Source of the DNA: Trichoplax sp. H2
Taxonomy: Eukaryota; Placozoa; Uniplacotomia; Trichoplacea
DNA: 64,000 nt
Direction: 5' to 3'
Assembly: GCA_003344405.1 (NCBI GenBank)
Contig: NOWV01000055.1
Coordinates: 124,001-188,000 of the forward strand
The notes under the pieces are model-generated. The model was not told the DNA's origin. It made no database searches and saw only the letters and a list, made by a program, of their open reading frames with translations. Position numbers and translations under genes: made by a program. Of this stretch, positions 27,911-41,387 are shown piece by piece (the first letter of the stretch is position 1; every line of letters starts with the position of its first letter).

Positions 27911-28084
27911 AAAGCATTGTCTCACTCTCTTCTTCTACAGTTCTAAAGTAGATAGCGTATACTAAAGAGAGACCGGGTGGGCATTTCCAGCTTCAAATTT
28001 CTCTCCATGAGGATTTTAAATACAGTCTAAATGAATGTCCCTAGACTGGAATATATCCGGACCAAGGTTGTCATAGCAATTTAA

Positions 28085-28240
28085 TGTACTGTACTATCGT
28101 TCCAGTAAACTGGTATTGCACTCTACTGTAGTATTACTGTACTGTACTGTACTGTACACTACGTAGTTGTACTGTAGTAAATATCCACGAGTCTAGAGTA
28201 TACTGTACTGTACAACGAGCTGACTATAGTACTGTAGCAT
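28085..28240. repeat. TACTG/CAGTA repeat cluster
   Basis: Runs of TACTG near 28135-28160 and 28200-28215, with scattered CAGTA units, lie just left of the minisatellite. Confidence 0.7.
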
Positions 28241-28429
28241 ACGGCATACAGTCCACGGTCTTATGCAGCCAAGCTATGGAATTGCACCAATTACGCATAT
28301 AGCGCCTAGCTTTAGCCTTACAAATACTGAAGTATAACTGGCCAAAATAAACACAACCACTGCATGGTGATGACAGCCAACAAGCAAACTGATATTCATA
28401 TATCAAAATATCTTCGAAATTTCCTTCCA

Positions 28430-29222
28430 AATCCCAGGTAATCATATCACAATCTTTAGTATCAATCCTAGATTTACCGCAAAGATTTACCTCAGGTAAA
28501 TCTAGGAATGAACAGTACAATCTTTAATATCAAGCCTAGATTGACCGCAGGCAATCATATCATGAACTACTAGTACAACCTTTACTATCAATCCTCGATT
28601 TACTGTAGGTAATCATATCATCAACAGTATAATCTTTAGTATCAAGCCTAGATTGACCACAGGTAATCATATCATGAACTACTAGTACTATCTTTAGTGT
28701 CGAGCCTAGATTTAACGCAGGTAATCACATCATAAACAGTACTATCTTTACTATCAATCCTAGATTTAACACAGGTAATCATATCATAAACAGTACAACC
28801 TTTAGTATCAATCCTAGATTTAACGCAGGTAATCATATCATAAACAGTACAATCTTTACTATCAATCCTAGATTTAACGCAGGTAATCATATCATGAACT
28901 ACTAGTACTATCTTTAGTATCAAGCCTAGATTGACCACAGGTAATCATATCATGAACTACTAGTACTATCTTTAGTATCGAGCCTAGATTTAACGCAGGT
29001 AATCATATCATAAACAGTACAATCTTTACTATCAATCCTAGATTTAACACAGGTAATCATATCATAAACAGTACAATCTTTAGTATCAAGCCTAGATTGA
29101 CCACAGGTAATCATATCATGAACTACCAGTACTATCTTTAGTATCGAGCCTAGATTTAACGCAGGTAATCATATCATAAACAGTACAATCTTTATTATCA
29201 ATCTAGATTTAATGTAAAGTAC
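28430..29222. repeat. 54/58-bp minisatellite with higher-order order, abutting SMG8
   Basis: About thirteen units from 28518 follow a degenerate first unit. Each has the form CxATCTTTAxTATCxAxCC, then TAGATT and AGGTAATCATATCAT. Two lengths occur: 54 bp ending AAACAGTA and 58 bp ending GAACTACTAGTA. Variants recur in an A-B-C order (54+54+58, 166 bp) in the right half. Because 54 is a multiple of three, the minus strand carries an 18-residue periodic frame (ITCVKSRIDxKD) between 28672 and 28938. This is probably incidental, since the 58-bp units break frame. The last unit ends about 25 bp before the SMG8 start codon. Confidence 0.92.
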
Positions 29223-29247
29223 CTCGATTAATAATATTACGTAGATC

Positions 29248-32200
29248 ATGGATCCTTGTTGTGATAGGACTTTACACAGAGACAAAGATTATTTGTAACG
29301 CTCATCTCGATCACTTTATATCCAAATTAGATACTGCAATCGATGATGTAGGCATTATTGAGGTAGTATAGGTAAAACAATTAATTCATCTCTTGCCATT
29401 GATTTCCTATTGCAGCTCTATTTCCGATACAGATGAAATCTGTGTTGTCAGCATTATTGGTAAGACACCTCTCAATTACTTGACCTGTGGTACATTAGCC
29501 GATGCAGTATCTGGTAGAAATGTCTTTCAGGTAAGGATATAAGTAGAACAAAATTGTATCAAACGAATAATTTACTATTCTGTCGTGTCAAGTGTATGTA
29601 TACATCACTTAGTAGAATTCATCTCTTACGGTATGATTGATAGTATACTACTAGCTACAATCACTCACATCGAAATTATCAAGTCTAGACGTAAGATATG
29701 ACTGCATATAGCAGTAAATACAAGAATAATTACAACATAGTTACAGAATACAGTGATATCTATCACCGCTATAGCATTGCTATAATGACTATTGGTAGAG
29801 TTAAACTACCTAAAGAAATCAAAATCTCTATTAAGATGCTATAAGTGGACAAAATATTGTTGATATCAGCGATCATCAAGGATGCTTTGACTTGATACGA
29901 ATACGACTAAATGATAAGCTTTAGAACAATATGTGTATGTGAAATAGATACGTACGGACTGCGATAATCTTTGTGCTAAGATAACCTAACCTTGTAGCGG
30001 GCTACTAAATTCCTACATTCTAACGTATTCCTTTAACATTACTTCTTGTATTCTAAATTACAGCGTGAAACAATTGACGATAATGATCAAAAACTAGAGG
30101 TATACTGTTATAATTCGATTCTTGTATATCACAATTGCCTTAACATCAAGGAATCATGTTTCTTATCTATATGCATAAATTTAAATTTCTTTTCGCAACT
30201 TACTAATTATATTACAGTAGAACATTATAAATTGTTGGGAATAATGATCATTTCCTATTCTATTCCAACAGCACGGCTTACTATTTTACTACAACGATGA
30301 ACAAAAAGTTGTTTACATAAATCAAGCATCGTTATATGATACCAAGGAATTAGCATATCTATGCCAAAAATTTAATTCAGACTTGTCTACTTGGGTAAGA
30401 TACTTAAAATTCCACTATCTATAAAATTTTAACAATACTTTAGCGATATTTTATAGCAGTTAACATTGCACTTTATGATATAGCAGCCTTCTTATACGAC
30501 AATATTTCATATTTAATGTAGAAATAGCAGCACTCTAGTATTAGAGTCGTTTTCTTATATTTTACAATTTTTAGGTATATACTATAGCGCAGCAGGTTAA
30601 TAATTAAGCGCAATTATTAGCTGTAGGAGAAAAGAATTACATACTTTGTTTATACATAATATATTACTAACGAGTAATACTACTAAATTGATTCTTCACG
30701 CAAATCGGAATTATAGGAGCACTTTCAGAAATGGAAACGCAATGAACATAAACAGCTCCTATCACTGTTATTCATTTTCAGTATATCTCATATTATTTTG
30801 GTAAGAAATCTCTTTAACCTATTCCATGCTTGCTTTCTATTTAAAATGTAACAAAATTTAATAATAAATATAAATACTTATGGCACGAAGATGCTAACAT
30901 AATCATACGCGTATAATCAAAGCTTTAATCCACTTTATTTACTTATCTCTAGATAACTCATCCGTCTCACAAATTTGATCTTAGTTACCTAAGATTATTT
31001 AGAGGTCTAAATGCGATCAGATTACACAATCAATCTGTACTTACTCATCATTTATGCAAAATAGCGAAAGCAGCAAATCTTAGTAGCCAATGGCGGCAGC
31101 GAGGGAGATGCTGTACACCTCGCTTGCTTTTTATTTTTCATCTGGTTAGAACGTAATTGTAATTACAGACTTATATGAAATTAATGATAGACCGTTTTTG
31201 TAGCTTACATTGTGTTTTAATTAATTATATCAGGATATAAACATCAATAGGAGATTCCAAGACGGTAACCGGAGCAAAAACAGGGATGTTGGACAGAAAG
31301 ACCAGGTAATAAGCTACTTCATGAGCGCTTCTACAAAACTTTTAAATAGAATATTTTCGAAAGAAAAATACGAAATTTATATATTCATGGTTGCAATGTA
31401 CTGTACATATTGGAATATTCTAAAATGATTAATCGTTTACTATATTAAAAGAGTCTAATCACTCAAAAGCGCCTACAAAAGAATTTAGAGAAGCAAATTT
31501 GTAACCTTTTTAAAGAAGCATCCCTTCATGGGTCTCAAAAGTAGGAACTGATATATTAATAACTGTACAACAAGAACGTAGTGCCTTCTAAATATGCTTA
31601 AAACTATTCTCAACGTACAAATTATAGCCCTTTATTTACCATTCCAACGGATCAGCAGTTTGTCTTCGTTCAGACCGTGTCTACGTTATCATCATATCAT
31701 CATACAAGCAACGCATTTCAGAAATTATTACCAAATGTACAGGATGCAACATCTCTCTTTTTCAATATCGGCTTAGCAACGACGCTCTTTCAGCACTTTT
31801 ACGTGACGCAACATGATAAAGTTGATGATAATGATGTCTTAGAAAAAAACTTTGATGAAGAAAATAGTGACCTTAAAAATTTCTTAAAGTATCATATTAA
31901 CCAAACTAAAGCTGGAAACGTATGCGAAGGTCAACTGGAATTTCTCGGAAGCAAGCGCAGTCACCACCATGCAACCGCAGTAAAGGTGCACCAAATGTTA
32001 CTTTCAAATCTATTTTCTATATCTCCCATTAGAATCTATACTGAAGGCATAACACACTTGCTATATTAACAGTTACCTACCAGTAAGACATGGTTTACGG
32101 CTGCATCATATTTACAAAAGGTCTTAATAGAGGATGTATCTGGAGTTGATTCAATTAGGTACCCGATTTCTAGTTCTTGGCTCGATATTGATAAAAAGTT

Positions 32201-35139
32201 TTCAGAAAGGTAAGCTGGTATTATCTTAGTCGACTCCGCGAAATCGTTATACTGGCTAGTAATATCATAATTGCCTTTATTTATACATTGATAGTACTTG
32301 TCGGAAAGCTATCTCCGTAGCTTTAGACTGCTATGAGAAGAACCTACCAGAACAGTACAATTATGCCTTTCATCAGAAGCAGGTAAAATAAAGTGTAGTT
32401 AAGATATCATAAAATCAGTTATGCCTTTGTAATTTAAAGCCCTAAGTAACAAGGCAACCTGGCTTTAGATTATCTAAAAGTTTCTTACTATATTCAGCTC
32501 GCGACTAGCATTAATACGCTTAGTCAACTTGCTCTCGGTCCTTCATTTCCATCTTACGTTCAACAATTGGAAAAAGATTGTGAAAAGGTAAATAATGAAT
32601 TACAGTTCTTAGTATTACACATGCGATGCGTTCTCAGTTATCTTGTTGATAATAATTTTTTAGATCTGGAAAAATGGAAGACAAAGTTGTGAGATATTAA
32701 GCCTGACTGGAAAGCAATGCATATATCCAGTAATAATTCCTAGAATTCTTTATACAATCATTTTATTGATCTTCAATATCATCCAGATTTGTAATTCCTA
32801 ATTCGAGAAATGTGTTTAAACCCTCCAAAATAGTTACATGACTCCACAGACGACAAACCAGAAACTGACGTGAGAAAAATTATACACGTTCTAAAAAACT
32901 ATCCATCGTTTAACGTTCTCAACTATACATACAATTTTAGAAAGAGATAAAACAGCGAAAATTTCGCCAAAGTAAAAATCTACCTCAAAAAAGGGCACAT
33001 TCTAGTAATTATTGGTATATAAGTGCTTGTAACTGTGGAGAGACAATAGCAAAACGTCCAGATCCGTTCGATATCAAGGTTTGATATTAAAGTTTCATAT
33101 TTATGCAAATGACAATGATATCTTATTAAACTTTCTTATACTCGTGCTTTCTTTCTAACTACAGGTTGCTAATTGTACATTCTATCAAATGCTGGAAAAG
33201 AAATGTTGCAGCATATTCCCTCATATATCCTTTCCTGTCAACGTCGATAGTAATTCTCACGAAGAACAATCGATTGATGATCATGGTATAAGTTATATTC
33301 ATTCTTAAAGAATATCTTACCTCGTTCTAATTTACAAAATTTAAGAGAGAAGTAGTAATATTCTCTAAGAACTAATTGATTACCGAGATAACAATCAAAT
33401 ACATTTTTTATTTCTATGCAGCTATGGAAATAGAAGAAATTAGTGCTGCCACCTCTAGTAAAAACAATGCAGACTCCTCTAATGGAGTAGCGGATGACCC
33501 TACGCTTGACGGATTAGATACTACAACTGCTGTTGGACAAAATTCAGGTCCTCTTTTGATAATTTTCTCCCTGCAGTAGAAAAGTGTTACAAAATCTAAC
33601 ACAAACAACGATCAAAATCGTCATGAAATATTATCATTTAACGAAAATTCTGATTAAATATGCTTCACAAATAGAATTTTCTTCATCTCCATCACCTGCT
33701 CCTGCCGCCAATTTAGTTTCTATGAAAATTGAACTGGATAATTGTAAAAAGGACGGAGAGTCATCCAATTCGATCATTATGTTCACAATTAATACTCCAG
33801 CTGGGTATCTTCCTCGGTTTTCGTCTTGGTCCTTATGCCGCCTAGGCGATAATAATATATACAAAGCGAGCAAAGGTCACCATTTTAACAGGACTACGAT
33901 GATATTATAAAGTATGCCTTACATTCAGACTACAGTATTAACTGTTTTCTATTTTTTCTACTGAAGGCCTCTTCCAATCTGGATTTCTACCTGGTACTAA
34001 TTTTCTCTGTCCATGGATAATTTCCCGTAGCGTTTTGTTAGCTAGTGATCCTTTCGAGAGTACACATGGTAATATTGTGAGAGCAAAATATTAATGCATC
34101 AATACTTGCATATGAACAAATAAAATTTTTACGCTACTATATGTTCACTAGAATTATTTTTCTTTCGAATGATAGAACAATTTCCTACCATCGCTGAAAA
34201 TAGAGGAAAATCAAGTGGAAGATACAAGAAAGGTATTTCCCGTAAATGATTTGATAAAACAACTACTCGTTATCAGATCTTTTTTACGAAAAATTTTTAA
34301 CTATTTTCTAACCAGAAAACAGCGTGAAAGCCTATATAGGCATTGAATATGAATGTCCTCACGGTGACCGGTAAAGATTCTGTTATCTTTTATTCATTTT
34401 CTTATTAAATCATTTACTATAAAATTGATTCAATCTATAGCTTTTTTTACGCTGGTTCGAACAAAGTAATTAGAAGCAGCAACAATCTGAAGGTTTAGCA
34501 TAACCAAATTATACATATTAATAATATTATGAGAATTTTAAAGCTGTCATTTAATTTTAATATTATGTATTTGCTACAAAGGAAATAGCTTCTAAACTTA
34601 CAAGCTCAGAATTACCGCTGTATTTTCCCTGCCCTTGCGGGTCCGCTGCGTATTTAGTCATCTTTTATACTCTAATAGAGTAGGTCAACAACCTAACCAC
34701 TGCAATATTTTGTTTTCTATTAAAATAGGCAAAGAAGTAGCAAAACTGTCTTTGCTCAGTGTATGCGCATTTATGTCGCATCCCCTATGGACAGCGATAT
34801 CCGAGTTATTTTAAGACCATTCATTCAGCCAGGTACAGATCATCGTCTGGTATTTTATAGTGGATTTAGCCAAGGAATTAGCCTACCTCCCAATGGTTTA
34901 TGGTGTTTGCGCTTGCCGTATGTCCTAATTTCATTAGTACACTTCATTTTAACATAATCCACATATTGAAATGTATCTTTAACATTGATGTCATTTATGT
35001 CAGTTTCGTTTACGGTACAGAAAATGAAACCATCTATCCGCCTACAGATCCGAAAACACCAAGTAAGGGCCGTATTTTGAAAGGCTTATTTCACATCACA
35101 GCGATTGTTTCCGATACCTCCCAAAATGGCAAAGGCTAG
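29248..35139 (+). CDS. SMG8: Nonsense-mediated decay factor SMG8
   Basis: Subunit of the SMG1-SMG8-SMG9 kinase complex that restrains UPF1 phosphorylation during mRNA surveillance. Exons: 29248-29294, 29416-29530, 30064-30099, 30272-30394, 30729-30800, 30953-31144, 31234-31305, 31452-31540, 31628-31985, 32073-32209, 32295-32382, 32498-32587, 32664-32729, 32834-32869, 32941-33078, 33165-33285, 33422-33547, 33675-33875, 33967-34068, 34176-34232, 34316-34370, 34441-34492, 34582-34640, 34729-34917, 35004-35139. All phases close, giving 918 aa against about 990 in mammals. Diagnostic blocks: DEICVVSIIGKT at the N terminus, CCTPRLLFIFHL, CNCGETIAKRPDPFDIK, YLPRFSSWSLCRLG, GFLPGTNFLCPW, LPPNGLWCLRLP. 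Three donors (after 33547, 33875 and 34640) are weak GTCC or GTCA. The first exon is inferred from phase and position, so it is the least certain. Confidence 0.93.
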
Positions 35140-37843
35140 CTAAGTATTAATGAGAATTTAAAGGCAATTCCAACGTTAAGTGTTTGATAGACATTCCAGA
35201 ATGAAAATCGAATAGGCGTCACTACTAGTTTAAACGCTAGTAAGGACATATTCGACTACAGATGAAAAATACAGCATGAAGCACTTGAAGATGATTGGTG
35301 CAATTTACTTTGTGCAATCTCCTTCCTTATCATTTCAACTCTGCTGCAACTAGCCGTATTCCATTATTATCATGTAAACATAAACGATATTATTTTGAGA
35401 CCTACTAATCTTTCAATGATTGTGTATGTATCCAAATTGAAAGAAATTTGTGATTGCGATAATTTATTTATCAGGTAACAGCTACAATATAATGATTGTT
35501 TATGTTTCTATGGGAGCTTGTTGATTAAAAGGTGACAATACGGTATATCATAGTTCAAATTCAGGAATCTTTATAAAGATTGGCATTGATACCATATTAT
35601 ATACTTCTGTAATGATTAGAATTACTATTCATATTTTATAACCATTCTTTTGAAAATTTTCAACCAAAGCAGCTATGTAAGATGTAAAGAGCTGCTGGAG
35701 ATAAAGTTTATAACGTTTCTTATAAGTAGCGGTGCAGATAGAATAAATATAGTTACGTCCACAAACTTCATGTGGTTCGCCGATATAATTGATTAATCAT
35801 GAGTACATACGTATCAGTTATGCATTCCCGTACCCTGAGCGTGTAAAGTTTCCAAATTTTTTTGTCCGTTCATCATCTGGTGGAAATCAACCCGACATAC
35901 ATCGAAACCATCAGGCACGGCGTATGGTGGTGTTTTAAACACGATTTCTTACTCTGCTTATATCTGGTATACATAAGGAGGTTTCTCTAGAAGGTACCAC
36001 TAATAGCAGTATGGAAAGGTCAATGGAATGATATAAACATATTACAAAGGTGTCTAAATATACAAGTAATTACCCCTTCCATTACCGTACTAGCCAGAGA
36101 TTTTTTTTCCCCAGCTAATAATACTATACTGTACTTCGAACTGGATCTTCTACTACTGTACTTATCAGCACAGTATCGCAAGATAATTTTGCAGTAGTAA
36201 TAAATTTCCCCCACTTTATAGAGCCTTTATCCCGCATTCCAAATCAAACATCAATTAACAAGAAGCTACCATTAAAGTGATTCAATTTTATCTTATTATG
36301 AAAAAAGTAAAATACTGTAATAGACATCTTATTACTGTTGTAGTTTATGTTTACATTGTTTTCCTACAATAGCTATACCACGGTGTCTATCTAGGTATAG
36401 TCAATAGATATTCAATCTTATAATGTCCATTTTCTTTATACAAGTACAGTGCAGTAGATTACATTACTAGCCTAATCCTTTTGTTTGTTCGTTATACTGT
36501 ACTTCGCATACCTTTTTACCGAATAGATGCATGTATCATATTGAATGGCTTAAACTGTACCTTAATTGCATGCCAAAAGCTATACAGTACAGTCAATGCC
36601 ATTAGGCAAGCTCAAATTATATATATAATTATAGTAAAGGTATACCTAACAATTTTCGATCTGCCGTACTGCTTGTAGACTGTAAGCCGGACCAGATTAG
36701 GCCCAATCAGACTACTACCAGCTGATTTTTGTCCTTTTTTAATTTTTTCGACATTACCCCCTAAAATTAATAACTTGCCCATGGTATTTTTCAGGCTTGG
36801 GAAAAAGTACAAATTAATTAACTGGTGGCCTAGTTCTAGACTCTTCAGCACAGTACTACAAAGTGCAGTCTACTGTACAGTACTGGTACTGTACAGTAAA
36901 CCGTCCAATTTTACAACAGTATTCTTGTGCAAATTCTTTCGATAGTTACAATTGGTAAACATGCTCAAGCAAAATTTTATCCTAGCAATTTTTATAATTG
37001 TTTACTTTCTGATGCGCGTATAATACGGAAGGCTATTTGGGGAGACATTGTACGTACATAGAAGCAAATTATCAGCTTGATTTATGTTGTCTCCAAGATC
37101 GTGTATGTATCTGGACTACAAACTCGCCTAATATTATTAGACCTTGTGAACTTCCTTAAATTAAGTTTTGCAATTTGTGTTCTATAGTAGTACAGTATAG
37201 AACTGTAGATTAATTAATTATTCATTCTACTGTCTATTTTAATGAATGCAGTACTTCGGTACACTTTGTGCAGCCGGCTATTGCTGGCATAATTTAGGTA
37301 TATAGCGCTGTCAGTGATGCATATGCACTAGTTGTGAGTGGACAACATCGTTGCCATACAGCCGATGCCGGAAGCCTCCTACATTCATATTTTCAAAAAT
37401 CACAAAAGAAATTTCTAACCTTTAGAGTAGTTTCCATTAGTAGAGTTCAGTATAGGATTTGTATACTTTTCTAGCCGTTGTATTAGCCCCTTGTCAATTG
37501 GGCCAAAACAACAAAAGAAATTGTCCACTTCTCCTGCTCTTTCTCACTCATTGGCCGCTCGATGATAGAAATCGAAGCTTTTAATTGCGGAGTTTGCCAT
37601 ATTCCTTTATTCCAATGCCATCATAAAAGCCAAGATGCTCATTGAGTTCACTTTCATGCGGTCATGATGCTATTCCATCGTTCTATCGACTATTATTGAT
37701 TAGTTGACTAGGAATAAATGCAGTAAATACAATCAATATTGTACAGTACAGTAACTATAAGATTACGCCAAAGCCGGCAATAATTTATTCAGATTCATAA
37801 CAGCCATCTAAAAATCGACACTCAAGTAGAATTATTTCATCGA
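35140..37843. other. Intergenic region between SMG8 and KLHL17-like
   Basis: No supported exon. Small TACTG/CAGTA runs occur at about 36125-36175 and 36840-36900, and a CAGTACAGTA run near 37742. Open frames here (36020, 36481, 36612) have no splice context or motifs. Confidence 0.6.
36840..36905. repeat. Short TACTGTACAGTA palindromes
   Basis: CTACTGTACAGTACTGGTACTGTACAGTA contains two nested palindromes centred on GTAC, produced by TACTG meeting CAGTA. Confidence 0.75.
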
Positions 37844-40254
37844 ATGACTATGCGCCCTTCTCGTCAACGACCATCAAGTGGTAATAGTACCAGCTTGAAT
37901 ATCAATGATATCCATCGTAGCGATCGTAATACTGGTAGTAGTGATAATAGCGACAGCAGCCGAGATAGCAATGATACCAATAATAACAGTTTTAGCTCAG
38001 ATAGCCCTGAAAATATCATCAACAAAAGCGACGAAGTAATGGATGTTTTAATTCATCATGGTATCCATCATACTAATCAAGCATTCAGTGCTATTGGCCA
38101 AATGAAGAGTCGAGATGAATTATGCGACGTTGAATTAATCGTCGATGGTAATCGTTTAAAAGCACATAAATTGATCTTGGCTTCATTTAGTCCATACTTC
38201 CATGCCATGTTTACCAGTCAATTAGCAGAAAGTCAATCCAATACTGTAACATTGCATGATATTGATTTTGAAGCTCTAAAAACTTTAGTCGATTATACTT
38301 ATACTTCGGTCATCGATATCAACCAACATAACGTCCAGGTAGGTTCTACTCTGCTTAACTTATTCTTATCAATGTCGAAGATTAATACTGTGCATGCCTA
38401 TCGTCTCTTGAATGAATTACTGTAAATAGTATAGCAATGAAGCTTCAGCTTTAATTAACTGGCGATCAATTCTACTGTATAGATATTATTATTGTTTATT
38501 ATGTATCTACGATACAGAACATGGAAAGTAATGGTCTAATAGAATGATCACATCAGCATATTACTACAGTACAGTATATCAAATTAATTGCTATAAATTG
38601 AAATAATATTGTGCACGTTGCAAACTCTAATTGAGGTTGATGAGTATAATCTACTATTCAAGAAGAATTTGTATACTGTACCACTCTAGTTACAAATTTT
38701 TGTACGATAAAAAGTGGTAAAATACTCTTGTCAATGTATCTAATTTAATATTACAAATTATATATTAGTAACGTTTTTTCGATAAACCTTTTCCTGCTTG
38801 ATACGTGTGTATCTTTAAATTAACTTGACTATTTACTATAATATTTGTTTATATAGGTATTGCTATCCACTGCTAGCATGCTGCAAATGAATTGTGTACG
38901 TGATTCCTGTTGTAAATTTTTAAAAACACAGCTCCATCCTTCAAATTGCTTAGGAATAATAGCCTTTGCTGATACTCACTCTTGTAATGAACTGCATCAG
39001 CTATCACATGAATTTGCCCTTGGACATTTTAAAGAAGTTATTCAAAGCGAAGAATATGTTTTATTATCTTATAATCAAGTTGAAAGTTTAATTAGCTCAG
39101 ATGTCATGAATGTAGACAGCGAAGAATGTGTCTTTCAAGCTGTCATGTCGTGGATAGATCACGATCGAGCAAATAGGCAAAAATATGTCGTCAACTTAAT
39201 ACAACATGTTCGCCTACCACTTGTTTCACGTGATTTCCTGTTATTGCATGTGGAAACAAATGAACTTATTCGAAATTGCAATGAATGCAAAGATTTATTA
39301 ATAGAGGCAATGAGATATCAACTATGGCCAGAAAAAAGATCTCTTTATCAAAATTTTCGAACTCAATATCGTCGATTATGTGGTACGTCAAAAGTAGCTA
39401 TTAGCATTGGAGGTGGTAGCCTCTTTTCTATCCATAGCGAATGTGAAATTTATGATATTAACCGAGATAGTTGGATACCGGTAGCATCAATGGCAGAGCG
39501 CCGCGCACGTCTTGGCGTAGCTGTTATTAATAATACTGTATACGCTATCGGTGGCTATGACGGTGGTAGTGATCTTAACTCAGTCGAATGTTACTTACCC
39601 CAAACCAACACTTGGACTTTAATCCAATCGCTAGGTACTAGACGTAGTGGCTTAGGTGTAGCTGTAACATCAAACTTAATTTTCGCAATAGGTGGATATG
39701 ACGGAGCTTTGTGCTTAAACAGTGTTGAAAGGTACGATCCGTTAACAAATCAATGGAGTTGTGTAGCAGACTTAAATTCTAGACGTCGCTATGTTCGTGG
39801 AGCTACCTTAAATGATTGTATCTACGCTATCGGTGGTTTTGATGGTGGTATCCACTTAGCTAGTGTAGAATGCTATGATCTGAACCTAAATCAATGGAAA
39901 CAATCTGCGTCCATGCTAGCTCGACGTAGTAGTGCTGGTGTTACTGTTGTTGATAATATACTTTATGTGTGCGGCGGTAATGATGGTTCTAATTGTTTGC
40001 GAAGTTTCGAAAAATATGACCCTGAAAAGGACGAATGGATTTCATTGCCACCAATGAATAGTAAAAGGAGTACTCATGATGTGATCGCGGTCGATGGTTG
40101 GATATACGCAATTGGTGGCAACGATGGAAGTGCAAGCTTAAGTTCTGTTGAAAAGTATTCCATTGCGGCAAATAAATGGTATCCATCATCTGCTATGAAT
40201 ATGCGCAGGAGCAGCGTTGGTGTTGCCTTCTGTGAGGTCCTTTTACACGAATGA
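37844..40254 (+). CDS. KLHL17: BTB-BACK-kelch protein, KLHL17 (actinfilin)-like
   Basis: Likely substrate adaptor for a Cullin-3 ubiquitin ligase; the mammalian counterpart actinfilin binds F-actin. Two coding exons, 37844-38338 and 38857-40254, join in phase 0 to give 630 aa, near the 642 aa of human KLHL17. Residues 1-60 are Ser/Asn/Asp-rich and low complexity. The BTB domain covers about 72-180 (DELCDVELIVDGNRLKAHKL, then SPYFHAMFTSQL), the BACK domain about 190-310, and six kelch repeats about 340-625, each with a GG doublet (YAIGGYDGG, FAIGGYDGA, YAIGGFDGG, YVCGGNDGS, YAIGGNDGS). The last blades, with ARRSSAGV, KRSTHDVIAVDGWIYAIGG and RRSSVGVA, resemble KLHL17 more than KLHL20. ATG 37844 is chosen as the first in frame; another Met follows two codons later. 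Orthology is inferred from these blades and a tree would settle it. Confidence 0.92.
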
Positions 40255-41387
40255 ACTTATGGGCTAAGAACTATGATGTTCTATAATTTAGCTGTGAAAT
40301 AACCCTGATATCAAGATACTCTCACCTGTATATTATGAAATTTTGCTTCTCTATTCTAATTGTTGTACTGATTGAAAAAAACGCATCTGCTCGACGATAG
40401 ATAGTAAACTATAAATACGTGTTGGACTAAAGCTAACAGACTATGTACTGCATTAACAAACTACCTTAGCAATACACAACGAATAGCTAATTAGCTCTCT
40501 AGAGTTGATTTATTTACTACGATACACGCGTTAAAGTTTATTAAGAATAACAAATTGATTCCTCGATAATAATTTATAAAATTAAATTTATTTATTGAAA
40601 TATTTAAGCTTATAAATGTAGGGATAGGATGTGCCGATCATACGCGTATATCCATGTACAACGATATAATTCCTACAGTATATAAAGAAACTTCTCTACG
40701 GTCAAAAAAAAGTGTTATACACTAGCAAGGAATACCGCACCAGCGGAAAATCTCCGTTCTGTTTATCATTCACACTGATCTAATATCTACTTTGTAATTT
40801 TCCATGCAGGCTTTCAAGAACGACCAATTCGTATGTCATTGTCATACAGTCGAAACATGTAATGACTCAGACGAACGATATCTTACAGTAATTATCATTT
40901 GATCCCATGCAATAAAATGAACTGTTCAAGACCGACAAGACTTTTCGTTATCTTTGTTACATGTATCAACAACTTCTATCGACACCAAAAAATGTCCCTG
41001 TTGTCAATTGTAGCAACGTAAGGATGATTGCATATTTATTGATAAGAAGTCATAAATTATAACAAAATTGCAATTTTTGTATTATTACCAAGAAAAACTA
41101 GTCTACTCCGTAAATCCTTCCCTGCAGATAAGTTACTATTACATATTTGTTGTAATATCATTAACATTAACAGTTGCTACATCAATACATGAAGATAGCT
41201 AATATAAAATAAACTAAGGCAAGAATTGACAAGGTTAATCAGAATTTAACAAATTATAATCCATTAGGTTTGAGGTTAAGCAAACTTTAACATAAATCTT
41301 GGGAAAATGTAATTCTTAAATTTGCGTAAAAGATATCCATACATTTAACGCTAATAGCCCTGATATGTATAACAGAATCGATTTCAT
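40255..41387. other. Convergent 3' intergenic region
   Basis: Lies between KLHL17-like (+) and PHB2 (-). AT-rich, with no exon-like frame or repeat block seen; presumably 3' UTRs. Confidence 0.6.

Larger units (their letters stand above)
24049..29247. other. Divergent intergenic region between COPB2 and SMG8
   Basis: Should contain both promoters and the isolated COPB2 start-codon exon. It holds TACTG runs at 26204-26284, about 27325 and 28085-28220, a 197-bp tandem duplication at 27517-27910, and a long minisatellite at 28430-29222. An exon-like ATG segment with a consensus donor lies at 25837-25928, but no partner exon was found. The rest shows no supported gene. Confidence 0.6.

Noticed and set aside
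28672-28938. Minus-strand frame with 18-residue repeats (ITCVKSRID-KD)
   Set aside because: It is a by-product of 54-bp minisatellite units being a multiple of three; 58-bp units break the frame and there is no start context or domain.
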